Source: Ensifer adhaerens (GTDB lineage Bacteria > Pseudomonadota > Alphaproteobacteria > Rhizobiales > Rhizobiaceae). From it: a stretch of 64,000 bases of DNA. This document shows positions 45,983 through 54,699 of the stretch, one piece after another. The DNA is taken from positions 4,153,001 to 4,217,000 of the forward strand of contig NZ_CP118610.1 in the NCBI RefSeq assembly GCF_028993555.1, written 5' to 3'. The notes beneath the pieces were generated by a model. It did no database searches and was not told the origin of the DNA. It saw only the letters and a program-made list of their open reading frames with translations. The translations under genes were made by a program, and so were the position numbers. Every line of letters begins with the position of its first letter. The stretch's first letter is position 1.

Positions 45983-46893
45983 GCGGCTCTCCCTTCGCGT
46001 TCACGCTTGATAGAAGAGGGGAGGCGAAGTTTCCAGCCCAGATTCATGCCGGCGGCGGCCATAAGGATCGCGACCGAGCCAAGGATCTGGATCGGCTGCA
46101 GCTGATGGCCGAAGGCGATGCGATCGACGACGATGGCGGCGATCGGGTAGATGAAGGAGAGCGCGCCGGTCATATGCGTCGGCAGCCGCTGGATCGCGCC
46201 GTAAAGCAGCACATACATCAGCCCGGTGTGGATGACGCCGACGGTGACGAGCATCGACCATTGCGCAGCACCTGACGGGGCGGAGCCAGCGAGCGCCATC
46301 GGCGCCAGCATCAGGGTTCCCGTGATCACCTGGATCAATGCGATCAGATGCGGCGGTGTGCCCTTGAGCAGCTTTGTCGCGATCGCGGCGATCGCATAGA
46401 AGAAGGCGGCGCCGATCGAAAGCGCTACACCGATCAGATAGCTCTCCGGCGCGAAACCATGGCCGGGCTTGGCGGCGACAATCGCCAGCATGCCGGCGAA
46501 GGAGACGGAGAGCCAGAAGATCTTCGTTGCCGTGATCTTCTCGCCGAGAAACACTGCGCCGAGCCCCAGAAGCATGAAGGGCTGGGTGTTGTAGACCATG
46601 GTCGCGATCGAGATCGATGCGTGGGAATAGGCGGCAAAGAGCAGCAGCCAGTTGACGACGATCGCGATCCCGCCCACGACCGACAGCAGCAGCATGCGGC
46701 GGCTGAAATGCTTCCGGTCGAGCAGGCCGAAGAACCAGGCGATGGCAACGAGCGTGATTGCGCCGAAGACACACCGCCAGAACACCACGCTGGTCACCGG
46801 CTGGCCCGACATCAACACGAACCAACCGATGGTGCCTGAGATCAGCATCGCCGCCGTCATCTCGATGCTGCCGCGCCTGAGTTCCGAGTTCAT
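45979..46893 (-). CDS. EamA/DMT-superfamily transporter (304 aa)
   Basis: Start ATG 46893 (MNSELRRGSIEMTAAMLISG) with GGTGG upstream. About ten hydrophobic helices arranged as two EamA repeats: FVLMSGQPVTSVVFWRCVFG in the first and GALSFIYPIAAIVVDRIAFG in the second. It exports small metabolites of unknown kind. It is divergent from an Lrp-type regulator 132 bases away, which probably controls it, and coupled to the NIPSNAP gene. Confidence 0.9.
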   Translation of the reverse strand: MNSELRRGSIEMTAAMLISGTIGWFVLMSGQPVTSVVFWRCVFGAITLVAIAWFFGLLDRKHFSRRMLLLSVVGGIAIVVNWLLLFAAYSHASISIATMVYNTQPFMLLGLGAVFLGEKITATKIFWLSVSFAGMLAIVAAKPGHGFAPESYLIGVALSIGAAFFYAIAAIATKLLKGTPPHLIALIQVITGTLMLAPMALAGSAPSGAAQWSMLVTVGVIHTGLMYVLLYGAIQRLPTHMTGALSFIYPIAAIVVDRIAFGHQLQPIQILGSVAILMAAAGMNLGWKLRLPSSIKREREGRAA

Positions 46894-47025
46894 AGTCGCC
46901 ACCCCCTGGTTGATGATCCGAGAATAGCCGGCCGGTTCCGCATTTTCCATGGATTGGAAAAGGTGATTGTGCGATAATGCCTAATCTTCGAAGTTATACT
47001 TGTTGTTTCGGCTTACGGTGGCGCG

Positions 47026-47463
47026 ATGTTGGATGAGATCGACCGACGAATCCTCGACATTCTGGCAGCCAATGCGCGGGTGTCTCTGAAGGAGCTGGCG
47101 CAGGAGGCGGGCCTGTCCTCGCCGAGTGCGGCCGATCGGCTGCGCAAGCTGGAAGAGCGCGGCATCCTCGATGGTTTCACGATAGCGCTGAACCCGCTGA
47201 AGCTCGGCTATCCCCTGCAGGCAGTGATCCGCGTGCGCCCGATGCCGGGCATGCTGCACATCGTCGAACGGCTGATCCAGGATACACCCGAGATCGTCGA
47301 ATGCGACAAGGTCACCGGCGACGATTGTTTCATCGCCAAGCTCTTCGTTCGCGACATGACGCAACTCGATACGATCCTCGACCGCATCGCCGAGAAGGCG
47401 CAGACCAACACTTCGATCGTCAAGTCGTCACCGGTCAGGCGCCGGCTGCCGCCCTTGATCTAG
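47026..47463 (+). CDS. Lrp/AsnC family transcriptional regulator (145 aa)
   Basis: Begins MLDEIDRRILDILAANARVS. The helix-turn-helix LKELAQEAGLSSPSAADRLRKLEERG is followed by the RAM ligand-binding domain (VIRVRPMPGMLHIVERLIQD, CDKVTGDDCFIAKLFVRD). Divergent from the EamA transporter, its likely target. Amino acids are the usual effectors. Confidence 0.93.
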   Translation: MLDEIDRRILDILAANARVSLKELAQEAGLSSPSAADRLRKLEERGILDGFTIALNPLKLGYPLQAVIRVRPMPGMLHIVERLIQDTPEIVECDKVTGDDCFIAKLFVRDMTQLDTILDRIAEKAQTNTSIVKSSPVRRRLPPLI

Positions 47464-47481
47464 TTTTTAGAACTGGGGATC

Positions 47482-47955
47482 TCAGACCCCGGTCGAGCCG
47501 AAGCCACCGGCCCCGCGCGTCGTCTCGCTGGCATTGTCGCTCTCGCGGACCGTGGCTTGCGTAACCGGCGCGATCACCATCTGCGCGATGCGCATGTCGC
47601 GCTCGATGATGAAGTCCTCGTCGCCGAGATTGACCAGCAGAACCTTCACTTCGCCGCGATAGTCGCTGTCGATGGTGCCGGGTGTGTTGAGGCAGGTGAT
47701 GCCGTGCTTGAAGGCGAGGCCCGAGCGCGGGCGGATCTGGGCTTCATAGCCTGCGGGCACTTCGAAGATGAAGCCCGTTGGAACGAGAGCGCGTTTGCCC
47801 GGGGTGAGCATGAGGGGCCGATCGGCGAGGACGGCCGCGCGCAGATCCATGCCGGCGGCGCCCGCCGTCTCGTAGGCGGGCAGCTCGAGGCCTTCGCCAT
47901 GCGGCAGCCGAACGAGGTTGAGGGTCGGGCGGGATTCGGAAGGGTGCGTGCTCAT
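47482..47955 (-). CDS. dut: dUTP diphosphatase (dUTPase)
   Basis: Hydrolyses dUTP to dUMP, keeping uracil out of DNA. Start ATG 47955 gives 157 aa. All five trimeric dUTPase motifs are visible: [39 protein letters not shown] and [10 protein letters not shown]. An open frame extends upstream without similarity. It converges on the Lrp gene and diverges from prfC. Confidence 0.95.
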   Translation of the reverse strand: MSTHPSESRPTLNLVRLPHGEGLELPAYETAGAAGMDLRAAVLADRPLMLTPGKRALVPTGFIFEVPAGYEAQIRPRSGLAFKHGITCLNTPGTIDSDYRGEVKVLLVNLGDEDFIIERDMRIAQMVIAPVTQATVRESDNASETTRGAGGFGSTGV

Positions 47956-48046
47956 GACCGCATAAGCCGGGCGGCAGACGCCTCGGTCAATTGCATAATC
48001 GGGGCCGAGCCTGTAAAGGACGCGGCAACTCACAGGATTTTACGAC

Positions 48047-49630
48047 ATGGCTGAAACTCTCACCGAGGCGGTTTCCCGCCGCCGCACGTTTGCGATCATT
48101 GCCCACCCGGATGCCGGTAAGACCACGCTCACCGAAAAGTTGCTGCTGTTCGGCGGCGCCATCCAGCTCGCCGGTGAAGTCAAGGCCAAGAAGGACCGCA
48201 TCCAGACCCGTTCGGACTGGATGAAGATCGAGCGCGAACGCGGCATCTCGGTCGTCACCTCGGTGATGACCTTCGAATATGGCGGCAACGTCTTCAACAT
48301 CCTCGACACGCCCGGCCACGAAGACTTCGCCGATGACACCTACCGCACGCTGACGGCGGTGGATGCCGCAGTCATGGTCATCGACGCCGCCAAGGGTATC
48401 GAGCCGCGCACGCTGAAGCTCTTCGAAGTCTGCCGCATGCGCGACATCCCGATCATTACCTTCGTCAACAAGATGGACCGCGAGAGCCGCGATCCCTTCG
48501 AGATCCTCGACGAGGTCGAAGAAAAGCTGGCGCTCGACTGCGCGCCGGTCACCTGGCCGATCGGCCGCTCGAAGACCTTCTGCGGTTCCTATCACCTCGC
48601 CAACAACACCGTGCGCGGCTCCGACACGCAGGAAATCCCGACCAAGGTCAACGGCCCGGAAATGGCCTCCCATCGCCTGCCGGAAAACGAGCGCGACGCC
48701 TTTACCGACGAGCTGTCGCTGGCGATCGAGGCCTGCAAGCCCTTCGACAAGAAGGCTTTCCTCGAAGGTCACCTCACGCCGGTGTTCTTCGGCTCGGCGC
48801 TGCGCAACTTCGGTGTGCGCGATCTCATCAACGCGCTCGGCGACATCGCGCCGCCGCCGCGCGACCAGGTGGCCGATATCCGCACGGTGCACGCGACCGA
48901 CGACAAGATGACGGCCTTCGTCTTCAAGATCCAGGCCAATATGGATCCGAACCATCGCGACCGCATCGCCTTTGCCCGCGTCTGCTCCGGCAAGCTGGAG
49001 CGCGGCATGAAGGCACGCCTATCGCGCACCGGCAAGCAGCTGGGCCTGAGTGCCCCGCAGTTCTTCTTCGCCTCGCAGCGCCAGCTCGCCGACACGGCTT
49101 ACGCCGGCGACGTCGTCGGCATTCCCAACCACGGCACGCTCCGGATCGGTGACACGCTGACCGAGGGCGAACCGCTGGTGTTTCAAGGCGTTCCGAACTT
49201 CTCGCCGGAAATCCTGCGCCGCGTGCGGCTCGAGGACGCGATGAAGGCGAAGAAGCTGAAGGAAGCGCTGCAGCAGATGGCCGAAGAAGGCGTCGTCCAG
49301 CTGTTCTCGCCCGAGGATGGCTCCCCGGCGATCGTCGGCGTTGTCGGCGCGCTGCAGCTCGACGTCTTGAAGGAGCGCCTCAGCGCCGAATACGGCTTGC
49401 CGGTGTCCTTCGAAATGTCGCGCTTCTCCGTCTGCCGCTGGATTTCGTCCGATCAGCCGGCCGAACTCGACAAGTTCGTGACGGCCCGCCGCGGCGACAT
49501 CGCCCGCGACCTCGATGGCGACCCGGTCTTCCTGGCGCAGGACAGCTTCTCGCTGCGCTACGAGGCGGAACGCTATCCGGCGATCAAGATGGTCGCGATC
49601 AAGGAGTATCACGTCGCCAAGGCGGCCTGA
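48047..49630 (+). CDS. prfC: Peptide chain release factor 3
   Basis: GTPase that recycles release factors 1 and 2 from the ribosome. The 527-aa product has G1 AHPDAGKTTLTEKLL, G2 ERGISVVTSVMTFEY, G3 DTPGHEDFADDTYRTL, G4 NKMDRESRDP, then the RF3-specific C-terminal domain (FASQRQLADTAYAGDVVGIPNHG). Length and order match RF3 rather than EF-G. Confidence 0.96.
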   Translation: MAETLTEAVSRRRTFAIIAHPDAGKTTLTEKLLLFGGAIQLAGEVKAKKDRIQTRSDWMKIERERGISVVTSVMTFEYGGNVFNILDTPGHEDFADDTYRTLTAVDAAVMVIDAAKGIEPRTLKLFEVCRMRDIPIITFVNKMDRESRDPFEILDEVEEKLALDCAPVTWPIGRSKTFCGSYHLANNTVRGSDTQEIPTKVNGPEMASHRLPENERDAFTDELSLAIEACKPFDKKAFLEGHLTPVFFGSALRNFGVRDLINALGDIAPPPRDQVADIRTVHATDDKMTAFVFKIQANMDPNHRDRIAFARVCSGKLERGMKARLSRTGKQLGLSAPQFFFASQRQLADTAYAGDVVGIPNHGTLRIGDTLTEGEPLVFQGVPNFSPEILRRVRLEDAMKAKKLKEALQQMAEEGVVQLFSPEDGSPAIVGVVGALQLDVLKERLSAEYGLPVSFEMSRFSVCRWISSDQPAELDKFVTARRGDIARDLDGDPVFLAQDSFSLRYEAERYPAIKMVAIKEYHVAKAA

Positions 49631-49641
49631 TTGCTTTCAGT

Positions 49642-49667
49642 CCGGCCGGCGCCCAAGCGTCGGCCGG
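49642..49667 (+). terminator. Hairpin after prfC
   Basis: CCGGCCG / CGGCCGG stem with a 12-base loop, 12 bases after the prfC stop; no clear T-run, so only a likely terminator. Confidence 0.5.
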
Positions 49668-49699
49668 CTTCCGGCATCTCAGGTGTTGGACCTAAGTCT

Positions 49700-50398
49700 T
49701 TACGTCGAAAAGTCGAAACGCGGTGACGAGCGATCGAGCATGGCCATGCTCGGGCGAACGCCCCAGGCTGCCGTCGTCGCTTCATGAAGCACGGTCATCA
49801 AACGCTCGATATCCTCGACTGCCGTCTCGTGCAGGGCCTCGGCCACAATCAGCGCATGTGTCGTCTGCGGCCGGATCGCCGAATGGCCGCTCTGCCGGTT
49901 GGTCCAGCGTCGGGCATGTGCCCGTCCGTCGGCATCCGCAAAGATCACCTCGCCGAATTCCGGATTTTCCGTTTCCCCCGCGAAGGTCAGATAGGTCTCG
50001 CTGCCGAGCGCCCGGCGGACATGCAGAAAACCGCTGACGCGTGAGAGGTCGAAGACCGCGATCGGAATGGCGAAGGCGAGCGATGCGGCATTGCAGAGAT
50101 CGATCAGCGGATGGATCGCCGGCAGATTGCCTTCCTTCCTGAAACGTCTGAGCAACGCCTCGGAGGCCGACCGATACTGTGTCGGCTTCATCCCCATCTT
50201 GGCAAAGGCCCGGCGCCATGCCTGGATTTCCGGCAGATCGCTTTCCGATCCGGCGTCGAGGCGGTCGCCGGCAATCGTCTGGAACTGGCGAACATGGTCC
50301 CCGAGCGAAACATCGCCGCGTACGCCATCGATGAAGAGCGCGCCGGCGCTGAGTTCCGGAAAATCGCGCCAGATATCGTTTGCGTGCTGGAAGTGCAT
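49700..50398 (-). CDS. B3/B4 tRNA-binding domain protein (232 aa)
   Basis: Start ATG 50398 (MHFQHANDIWRDFPELSAGA). The central part, EIQAWRRAFAKMGMKPTQYRSASEAL through HPLIDLCNAASLAFAIPIAV, is the B3/B4 domain seen in the beta subunit of phenylalanyl-tRNA synthetase, where it is an editing domain. Free-standing proteins like this may act on mischarged tRNA or amino acids. It is 33 bases downstream of an EamA gene on the same strand. Confidence 0.85.
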   Translation of the reverse strand: MHFQHANDIWRDFPELSAGALFIDGVRGDVSLGDHVRQFQTIAGDRLDAGSESDLPEIQAWRRAFAKMGMKPTQYRSASEALLRRFRKEGNLPAIHPLIDLCNAASLAFAIPIAVFDLSRVSGFLHVRRALGSETYLTFAGETENPEFGEVIFADADGRAHARRWTNRQSGHSAIRPQTTHALIVAEALHETAVEDIERLMTVLHEATTAAWGVRPSMAMLDRSSPRFDFST

Positions 50399-50431
50399 GG
50401 AGGTCCTCCAAATTGGTGGGGTCATTCTGGC

Positions 50432-51349
50432 TCAAGCCCTCCTGGTGGGTAAGGCGCGCGCTGTTCTTCTACCGGCGCGGATCTGCGGTACGGTGAGGCC
50501 AAGCACGGCGGCAAGCACGCAGCCGATCCCGAGCAACTGGTGGTCCCCGATCGGCTCGTCGAGCAAAAGAAAGGCGAAGAGCACGGCCGAGACCGGCGCC
50601 AGTGCCGTGAAGACGGAAGCCTCGGTGCCACTCACTTTTGCCGATCCAGCATACCAGAGCAGGAAGCCGGCAACGGTAGGGATGAGGGCATAGTAGACAA
50701 CCGCAACGATCGCGCCCTGGTCGATCTCTTCAGTCGCATGTGTCTCGAAGAGGGCGGGGATGAGTGACACCGCGAACCCGAGCCCGGCCATCAGTGTCGA
50801 GAGGGCGAGTGGGGAGACCTCGGCCTTCACGCGTTTGTTGAGAAGGATGAACAGGCCCTCGCAGATGACGGCGCCGAAAATCAACGCGATGCCGAGCGCA
50901 GAATGGCCGCCGCCGTCGCCGGGCTTGAAGATGATCGTGAGCACGCCGAAGGCGGCAAGCGCGATCGCCGCAAGCATCCGGCGGTCGGGGCGCTCTCCGA
51001 GAAGCAGGAAGGCGATCGCTGCGGAAACGACGGGGAGAGTGCCGATCACGACGCCCGCGTTGGCCGCAGATGTCAGGCTCAGCCCGGCAATCAGCAGCGT
51101 CGTGTAGCCGACGCTGCCGGCTCCTGCCTGGGCGATGAGGATCATCCAGTCGTGCGACCCGAGTTTCGGCCACTGTGTTTTGGTTAGCCGCATCAGCAGC
51201 AGGAAAAGCGGAAAGGCGATGGCGAAACGCATGGCCGTCGCTGTGAAGGGGGCGAAGCCGGCGGCAATGATCTTGCTGGCGATCACCGTGCTGCCGACGA
51301 GGATCATCGCCAGCGACAGATAGAGGTAGCCCTGAAATTTTTCCGACAT
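50432..51349 (-). CDS. EamA/DMT-superfamily transporter (305 aa)
   Basis: Ten predicted helices in two EamA repeats: begins MSEKFQGYLYLSLAMILVGS, with IASKIIAAGFAPFTATAMRF and, in the second half, VSGTEASVFTALAPVSAVLFAF. Substrate unknown. Followed closely by the B3/B4 gene, and 91 bases downstream of the AraC-type regulator gene on the same strand, so all three could share a transcript. Confidence 0.92.
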   Translation of the reverse strand: MSEKFQGYLYLSLAMILVGSTVIASKIIAAGFAPFTATAMRFAIAFPLFLLLMRLTKTQWPKLGSHDWMILIAQAGAGSVGYTTLLIAGLSLTSAANAGVVIGTLPVVSAAIAFLLLGERPDRRMLAAIALAAFGVLTIIFKPGDGGGHSALGIALIFGAVICEGLFILLNKRVKAEVSPLALSTLMAGLGFAVSLIPALFETHATEEIDQGAIVAVVYYALIPTVAGFLLWYAGSAKVSGTEASVFTALAPVSAVLFAFLLLDEPIGDHQLLGIGCVLAAVLGLTVPQIRAGRRTARALPTRRA

Positions 51350-51440
51350 GTCCGTTCTCCGTTGCAGTGCCGCGCTTGCCTATGCGCAAAGTGAGCAATG
51401 CGCCGGAGGGGGAGGCGGGTCTTGAACGGAATTGCGGGTG

Positions 51441-52325
51441 CTACTTCCTTGCCTCGGCATAAGCGCCGGGCGAGAGACCGTACTTGCTGACGAACACGCG
51501 CGTCATGTGGCTCTGGTCGGCGAAGCCGGCGGCGACTGCCGCTTCTGCCAGCGGTGTGCCCTTGCCGATCAGGCGGCGGGCGAGATCGATGCGGCGCTGC
51601 ACGATATAGGCATGCGGTGTCAGGCCGACCGATTTCGCGAAGTTGCGCACAAGTTGAAAGCGGCTGAGCCTTGCCTCCGCAGCGAGATCCGCAAGGGTGA
51701 TTGCCGCCGTCGGATCGTCGTCGATCATCGTTTTTGCGGCGGAGACTGTGGCCGGTTTTTCGCATCGTTCCGGCCGGCCGGTGGCAAGAACGCTTGCGAG
51801 CAGCAACAGAAGCCGCTCTTCGCGCCGGATCGTCTCGTCCTTGGCTGTAGGGTCTGTGATTGCCGCAAACAGCATCCGGAACTGATTTGCTGCCTCCGCA
51901 TCCGTAAAAGCCGGCGATGCAAACTCGCCGGCGTCCGACCGGCCCTGGCTGATATCTTCGGCGGCGGTGGAGATGACGGAAGGATCGAAATACAGCATGC
52001 GCCAGGAGCGCCCGGCATCGCCGATCGGCGCGCCATCATGCACCTCGCCAGGATTGACGGTGATCATGTCGCCGGCGCCGGCCTCGATCATGCCGCGGCC
52101 GCTGAGCGACTTCTGGGCGCCCTGGTAGATGAGGCCGATGCCGAATTGGTCATGGGTATGGCGGGCGAAGGAATGGCGCGTCTCCGCCTCGACCGCGTCT
52201 ATGCCCGCGGTCGCGCTCTGCAGCATCCTGAATTGACCCCTTGGCATCCGTGCGCCGATCCTTTGCTCAAAGACTTCTACATCCTTCGGGTGCATCCCGC
52301 CATCGTCCTGACTTCGCCCATTCAT
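51441..52325 (-). CDS. AraC-family transcriptional regulator (294 aa)
   Basis: ATG 52325 chosen (MNGRSQDDGGMHPKDVEVFE); ATG 52295 is possible. The N-terminal cupin-like ligand domain (AGAGDMITVNPGEVHDGAP) is followed by two helix-turn-helices: ITLADLAAEARLSRFQLVRNF and LAEAAVAAGFADQSHMTRVF, ending in the AraC motif KYGLSPGAY. It may control the EamA/B3-B4 genes downstream, as exporters with this arrangement often are. Effector unknown. Confidence 0.92.
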   Translation of the reverse strand: MNGRSQDDGGMHPKDVEVFEQRIGARMPRGQFRMLQSATAGIDAVEAETRHSFARHTHDQFGIGLIYQGAQKSLSGRGMIEAGAGDMITVNPGEVHDGAPIGDAGRSWRMLYFDPSVISTAAEDISQGRSDAGEFASPAFTDAEAANQFRMLFAAITDPTAKDETIRREERLLLLLASVLATGRPERCEKPATVSAAKTMIDDDPTAAITLADLAAEARLSRFQLVRNFAKSVGLTPHAYIVQRRIDLARRLIGKGTPLAEAAVAAGFADQSHMTRVFVSKYGLSPGAYAEARK

Positions 52326-52421
52326 TTGGCGATGTGAGTAGAAATTATGCAAAATATAAGTTTGTTGAAACATTAGGCAAAATCTGTTGCGGAATTTGCT
52401 GCGCTGCATCATGATCGAGCC

Positions 52422-53009
52422 ATGACGCACCGGGACCTCACCATTCTCGTGATCGACGAGAACGCCATCCGCGCCTCGATCATCGAGGAGGGCTTGCATG
52501 AGGCCGGCCATCGCAAGGTCACGGTCATCCACGAGGTCCAGCGCATGGCCCGCACCATCGAGAGGCTGAGGCCCGATGTCATCGTCATCGATATCGAAAA
52601 CCCCAACCGCGACATGATGGAGCATTTGTTTCAGCTCACCCGCACCGTTGGGCGGCCGATCGCCATGTTTGTCGACCGTTCCGACACGGCCTCGATCGAG
52701 GCGGCGGTGGAGGCCGGCGTTTCCGCCTATGTCGTCGATGGGCTGAAGAAGGAGCGCGTCAAGCCGATCCTCGACATGGCTGTCAGCCGCTTCAACGCCT
52801 TCAGTCGGCTCCAGCGCGAACTCGCCGATGCCAAGTCGGCGCTGGAGGAGCGCAAGGTGATCGAACGCGCCAAGGGCATCCTGATGAAGATGCGCGGTCT
52901 CTCCGAGGATGAGGCCTTCGCGCTGCTGCGCCAGACGGCGATGAACGAAAAGAAGAAGATGTCGGAGATCGCGCAAAGCGTAGTGACGGCAGCGGGCCTG
53001 CTGATGTGA
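52422..53009 (+). CDS. nasT: Nitrate-responsive ANTAR antiterminator NasT
   Basis: Receiver-like domain (LTILVIDENAIRASIIEEGL, about 1-125) plus C-terminal ANTAR RNA-binding domain (ALEERKVIERAKGILMKMRG through NEKKKMSEIA). NasT binds the leader of nitrate operons and prevents termination; NasS holds it back until nitrate is present. It overlaps or abuts nasS (stop at 53009). The matching RNA target is in front of nrtA. Confidence 0.93.
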   Translation: MTHRDLTILVIDENAIRASIIEEGLHEAGHRKVTVIHEVQRMARTIERLRPDVIVIDIENPNRDMMEHLFQLTRTVGRPIAMFVDRSDTASIEAAVEAGVSAYVVDGLKKERVKPILDMAVSRFNAFSRLQRELADAKSALEERKVIERAKGILMKMRGLSEDEAFALLRQTAMNEKKKMSEIAQSVVTAAGLLM

Positions 53010-53059
53010 TGCGTGCGCTGGCGGCCGAGCGGTCGGAAGGAGACAGTGGAGTGAACGTC

Positions 53060-54352
53060 ATGACGACCATCGACAACTCGCGGCCCGGCGCGGCGATGGG
53101 CGAAGGGTTGCCTGCGCCCGTGCGGCTCAGCGGCGAAGGGGCGCGTACGATCCGCGCCGGCTTCATTCCGCTGGTCGATGCCTCCGTGCTGATCGCAGCG
53201 GCGGAACTCGGTTTCGCCCGCAAGGAGGGGCTGACGCTCGATCTCGTCAAGGACGTTTCCTGGGCCAATGTGCGCGACCGCCTTGCCTTTCGTCAGTTCG
53301 ATATCGCCCACATGCTGTCGCCAATGCCGGTTGCAGCCATGCTTGGCCTCGGCTCCAATCCCTCGCCGACGGTCGCCCCGTTCTCGCTCGGGCGCGGCGG
53401 CAATGCGATAACGCTTTCCAACCGGCTCTTCGCCCGCATGCAGGAGGAAGGTGGCCTTGGCAAGCCAGAGGATGCGCTCGCCTATGCGCGTGCGCTCGCA
53501 GCGGTGCTTGCCCACATGCGCAAAAGCGGTGAAGCGCCGCCGACACTCGGCGTCACCTATCCCTTTTCCTCGCACAATTACGAGTTTCGCTATTGGCTGG
53601 CCGCCGGTGGCATCGATCCCGACCGCGACGTCAGGCTCGTCGTCGTGCCGCCGCCGCTGACTTCGGATGCACTGGCCGCCGGCGCCATCGACGGTTTCTG
53701 CGTCGGCGCGCCCTGGAACATGGTGGCCTCCGAGCGTGGCCTCGGACGTATCGTCGCCGCCAAGCAGGACATCTGGCCATCCGCGCCGGAAAAGGTGATC
53801 GGCATGCGGCCCGAATGGGCCGAGAGTAACGCCGAAACGGTGTCGCATCTGATCCTGGCGTTCGATCGGGCAGCACGCTGGTGCGACGAGCCGGATAATC
53901 GCGGCACGCTTGCCGAACTGCTCGCCGCCCCCCGCTACATCGGTGCCCCGGTCGAAATCATCCGCCGGGTCCTCGCCGGAGAGTTCACCATCGATGCGGC
54001 CGGCAACAGGCGTGTAATCGACGACTACTTCGTCTTTCACCGAGACCACGCCAACTATCCACGTCCCGGCCAGGCGTTGTGGATCTACAGCCAGATGGCC
54101 CGCTGGGGGCAGGTGCGGCTGTCGCCCGGGATGCAGGCGATTGCGGCTGCCGCCTATCGCCCCGACCTCTATCGTCGGGCGCTCGGCGAGGCAGCTGCTC
54201 CCGCCGATGCGGATGTTCGTATCGAGGGCGACAGACCAGGCGAGCGCTTCATGGATGGACACGTTTTCGATCCCGCTGACGTCGAGACCTATGTCCGTTC
54301 CTTCCCGGTCCGCGCTTCGGCAGAAGCCGCTCCCGTCGAGGCGGAGGGCTGA
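53060..54352 (+). CDS. nasS: Nitrate sensor NasS
   Basis: Soluble relative of the NrtA/CmpA substrate-binding proteins without a signal peptide, as expected for the cytoplasmic sensor that sequesters NasT. Motifs: TIRAGFIPLVDASVLIAAAE, FDIAHMLSPMPVAAMLGLG, NYEFRYWLAAGGIDPDRDVR and FCVGAPWNMVASERGLG. The start is uncertain: ATG 53060 (MTTIDNSRPGAAM) is chosen for homology; ATG 53009 overlaps the nasT stop and gives 17 more residues. Confidence 0.9.
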   Translation: MTTIDNSRPGAAMGEGLPAPVRLSGEGARTIRAGFIPLVDASVLIAAAELGFARKEGLTLDLVKDVSWANVRDRLAFRQFDIAHMLSPMPVAAMLGLGSNPSPTVAPFSLGRGGNAITLSNRLFARMQEEGGLGKPEDALAYARALAAVLAHMRKSGEAPPTLGVTYPFSSHNYEFRYWLAAGGIDPDRDVRLVVVPPPLTSDALAAGAIDGFCVGAPWNMVASERGLGRIVAAKQDIWPSAPEKVIGMRPEWAESNAETVSHLILAFDRAARWCDEPDNRGTLAELLAAPRYIGAPVEIIRRVLAGEFTIDAAGNRRVIDDYFVFHRDHANYPRPGQALWIYSQMARWGQVRLSPGMQAIAAAAYRPDLYRRALGEAAAPADADVRIEGDRPGERFMDGHVFDPADVETYVRSFPVRASAEAAPVEAEG

Positions 54353-54393
54353 CGATGGCGCACCATGTTTGTGCAGAGTCCGGGCGTGAAATA

Positions 54394-54406
54394 TGTGCGT
54401 CGCACA
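54394..54406. promoter_or_regulatory. Perfect palindrome upstream of the nrtA promoter
   Basis: TGTGCG-T-CGCACA, about 100 bases before the -24 element, where an enhancer-binding activator such as NtrC would sit. The match to an NtrC site is partial only. Confidence 0.4.
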
Positions 54407-54505
54407 ATAATTCAGCAGATTCTACAATAGCCGCATTTGTGGGCGCCGCATCCGCATCCGCAAATTACGTTTTGAATTCAATCCACTAAGGCCGCGCAGG
54501 CGAAC

Positions 54506-54521
54506 TGGCACGGCCCTTGCT
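54506..54521 (+). promoter_or_regulatory. Sigma-54 promoter of the nrt-nir-nas operon
   Basis: TGGCACG-gccc-TTGCT matches the -24/-12 consensus TGGCACG-N4-TTGC exactly. The start of transcription would be near 54532. RpoN/NtrC control of nitrate assimilation is well established in rhizobia. Confidence 0.88.
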
Positions 54522-54531
54522 TTTCTAGAAA

Positions 54532-54662
54532 TGCTCCGGTCAACGGCGATCGAAGCGAGCTCAAACGCCAGATCGCGTTTGCCAACGACACCGACGTCGC
54601 AAGGTTTTTGTTCCCGTGGGTTCCTCCCGATCCCGGACGCAATCACCGAGCGGCGTTTTTTT
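54532..54662 (+). promoter_or_regulatory. ANTAR-binding two-hairpin leader with terminator (NasT target)
   Basis: Two short stems with six-base loops starting A and with G at position 4, the ANTAR target rule: CGGTC[AACGGC]GATCG at 54537-54552 and CGAC[ACCGAC]GTCG at 54586-54599. Between them is a 7-bp stem (54562-54581). The leader ends in a run of seven T at 54656-54662, after GC-rich sequence, as a terminator would. NasT should bind the pair and allow read-through to nrtA. Confidence 0.8.
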
Positions 54663-54699
54663 ATGTCCGGTTTTTCGACCCGAGCAGAGGGACCTGCGC

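Noticed and set aside
54562..54581. Seven-bp hairpin with loop CAGATC as one of the ANTAR hairpins
   Set aside because: The loop has C at position 1 and A at position 4, breaking the A1/G4 rule; two other hairpins in the leader obey it.
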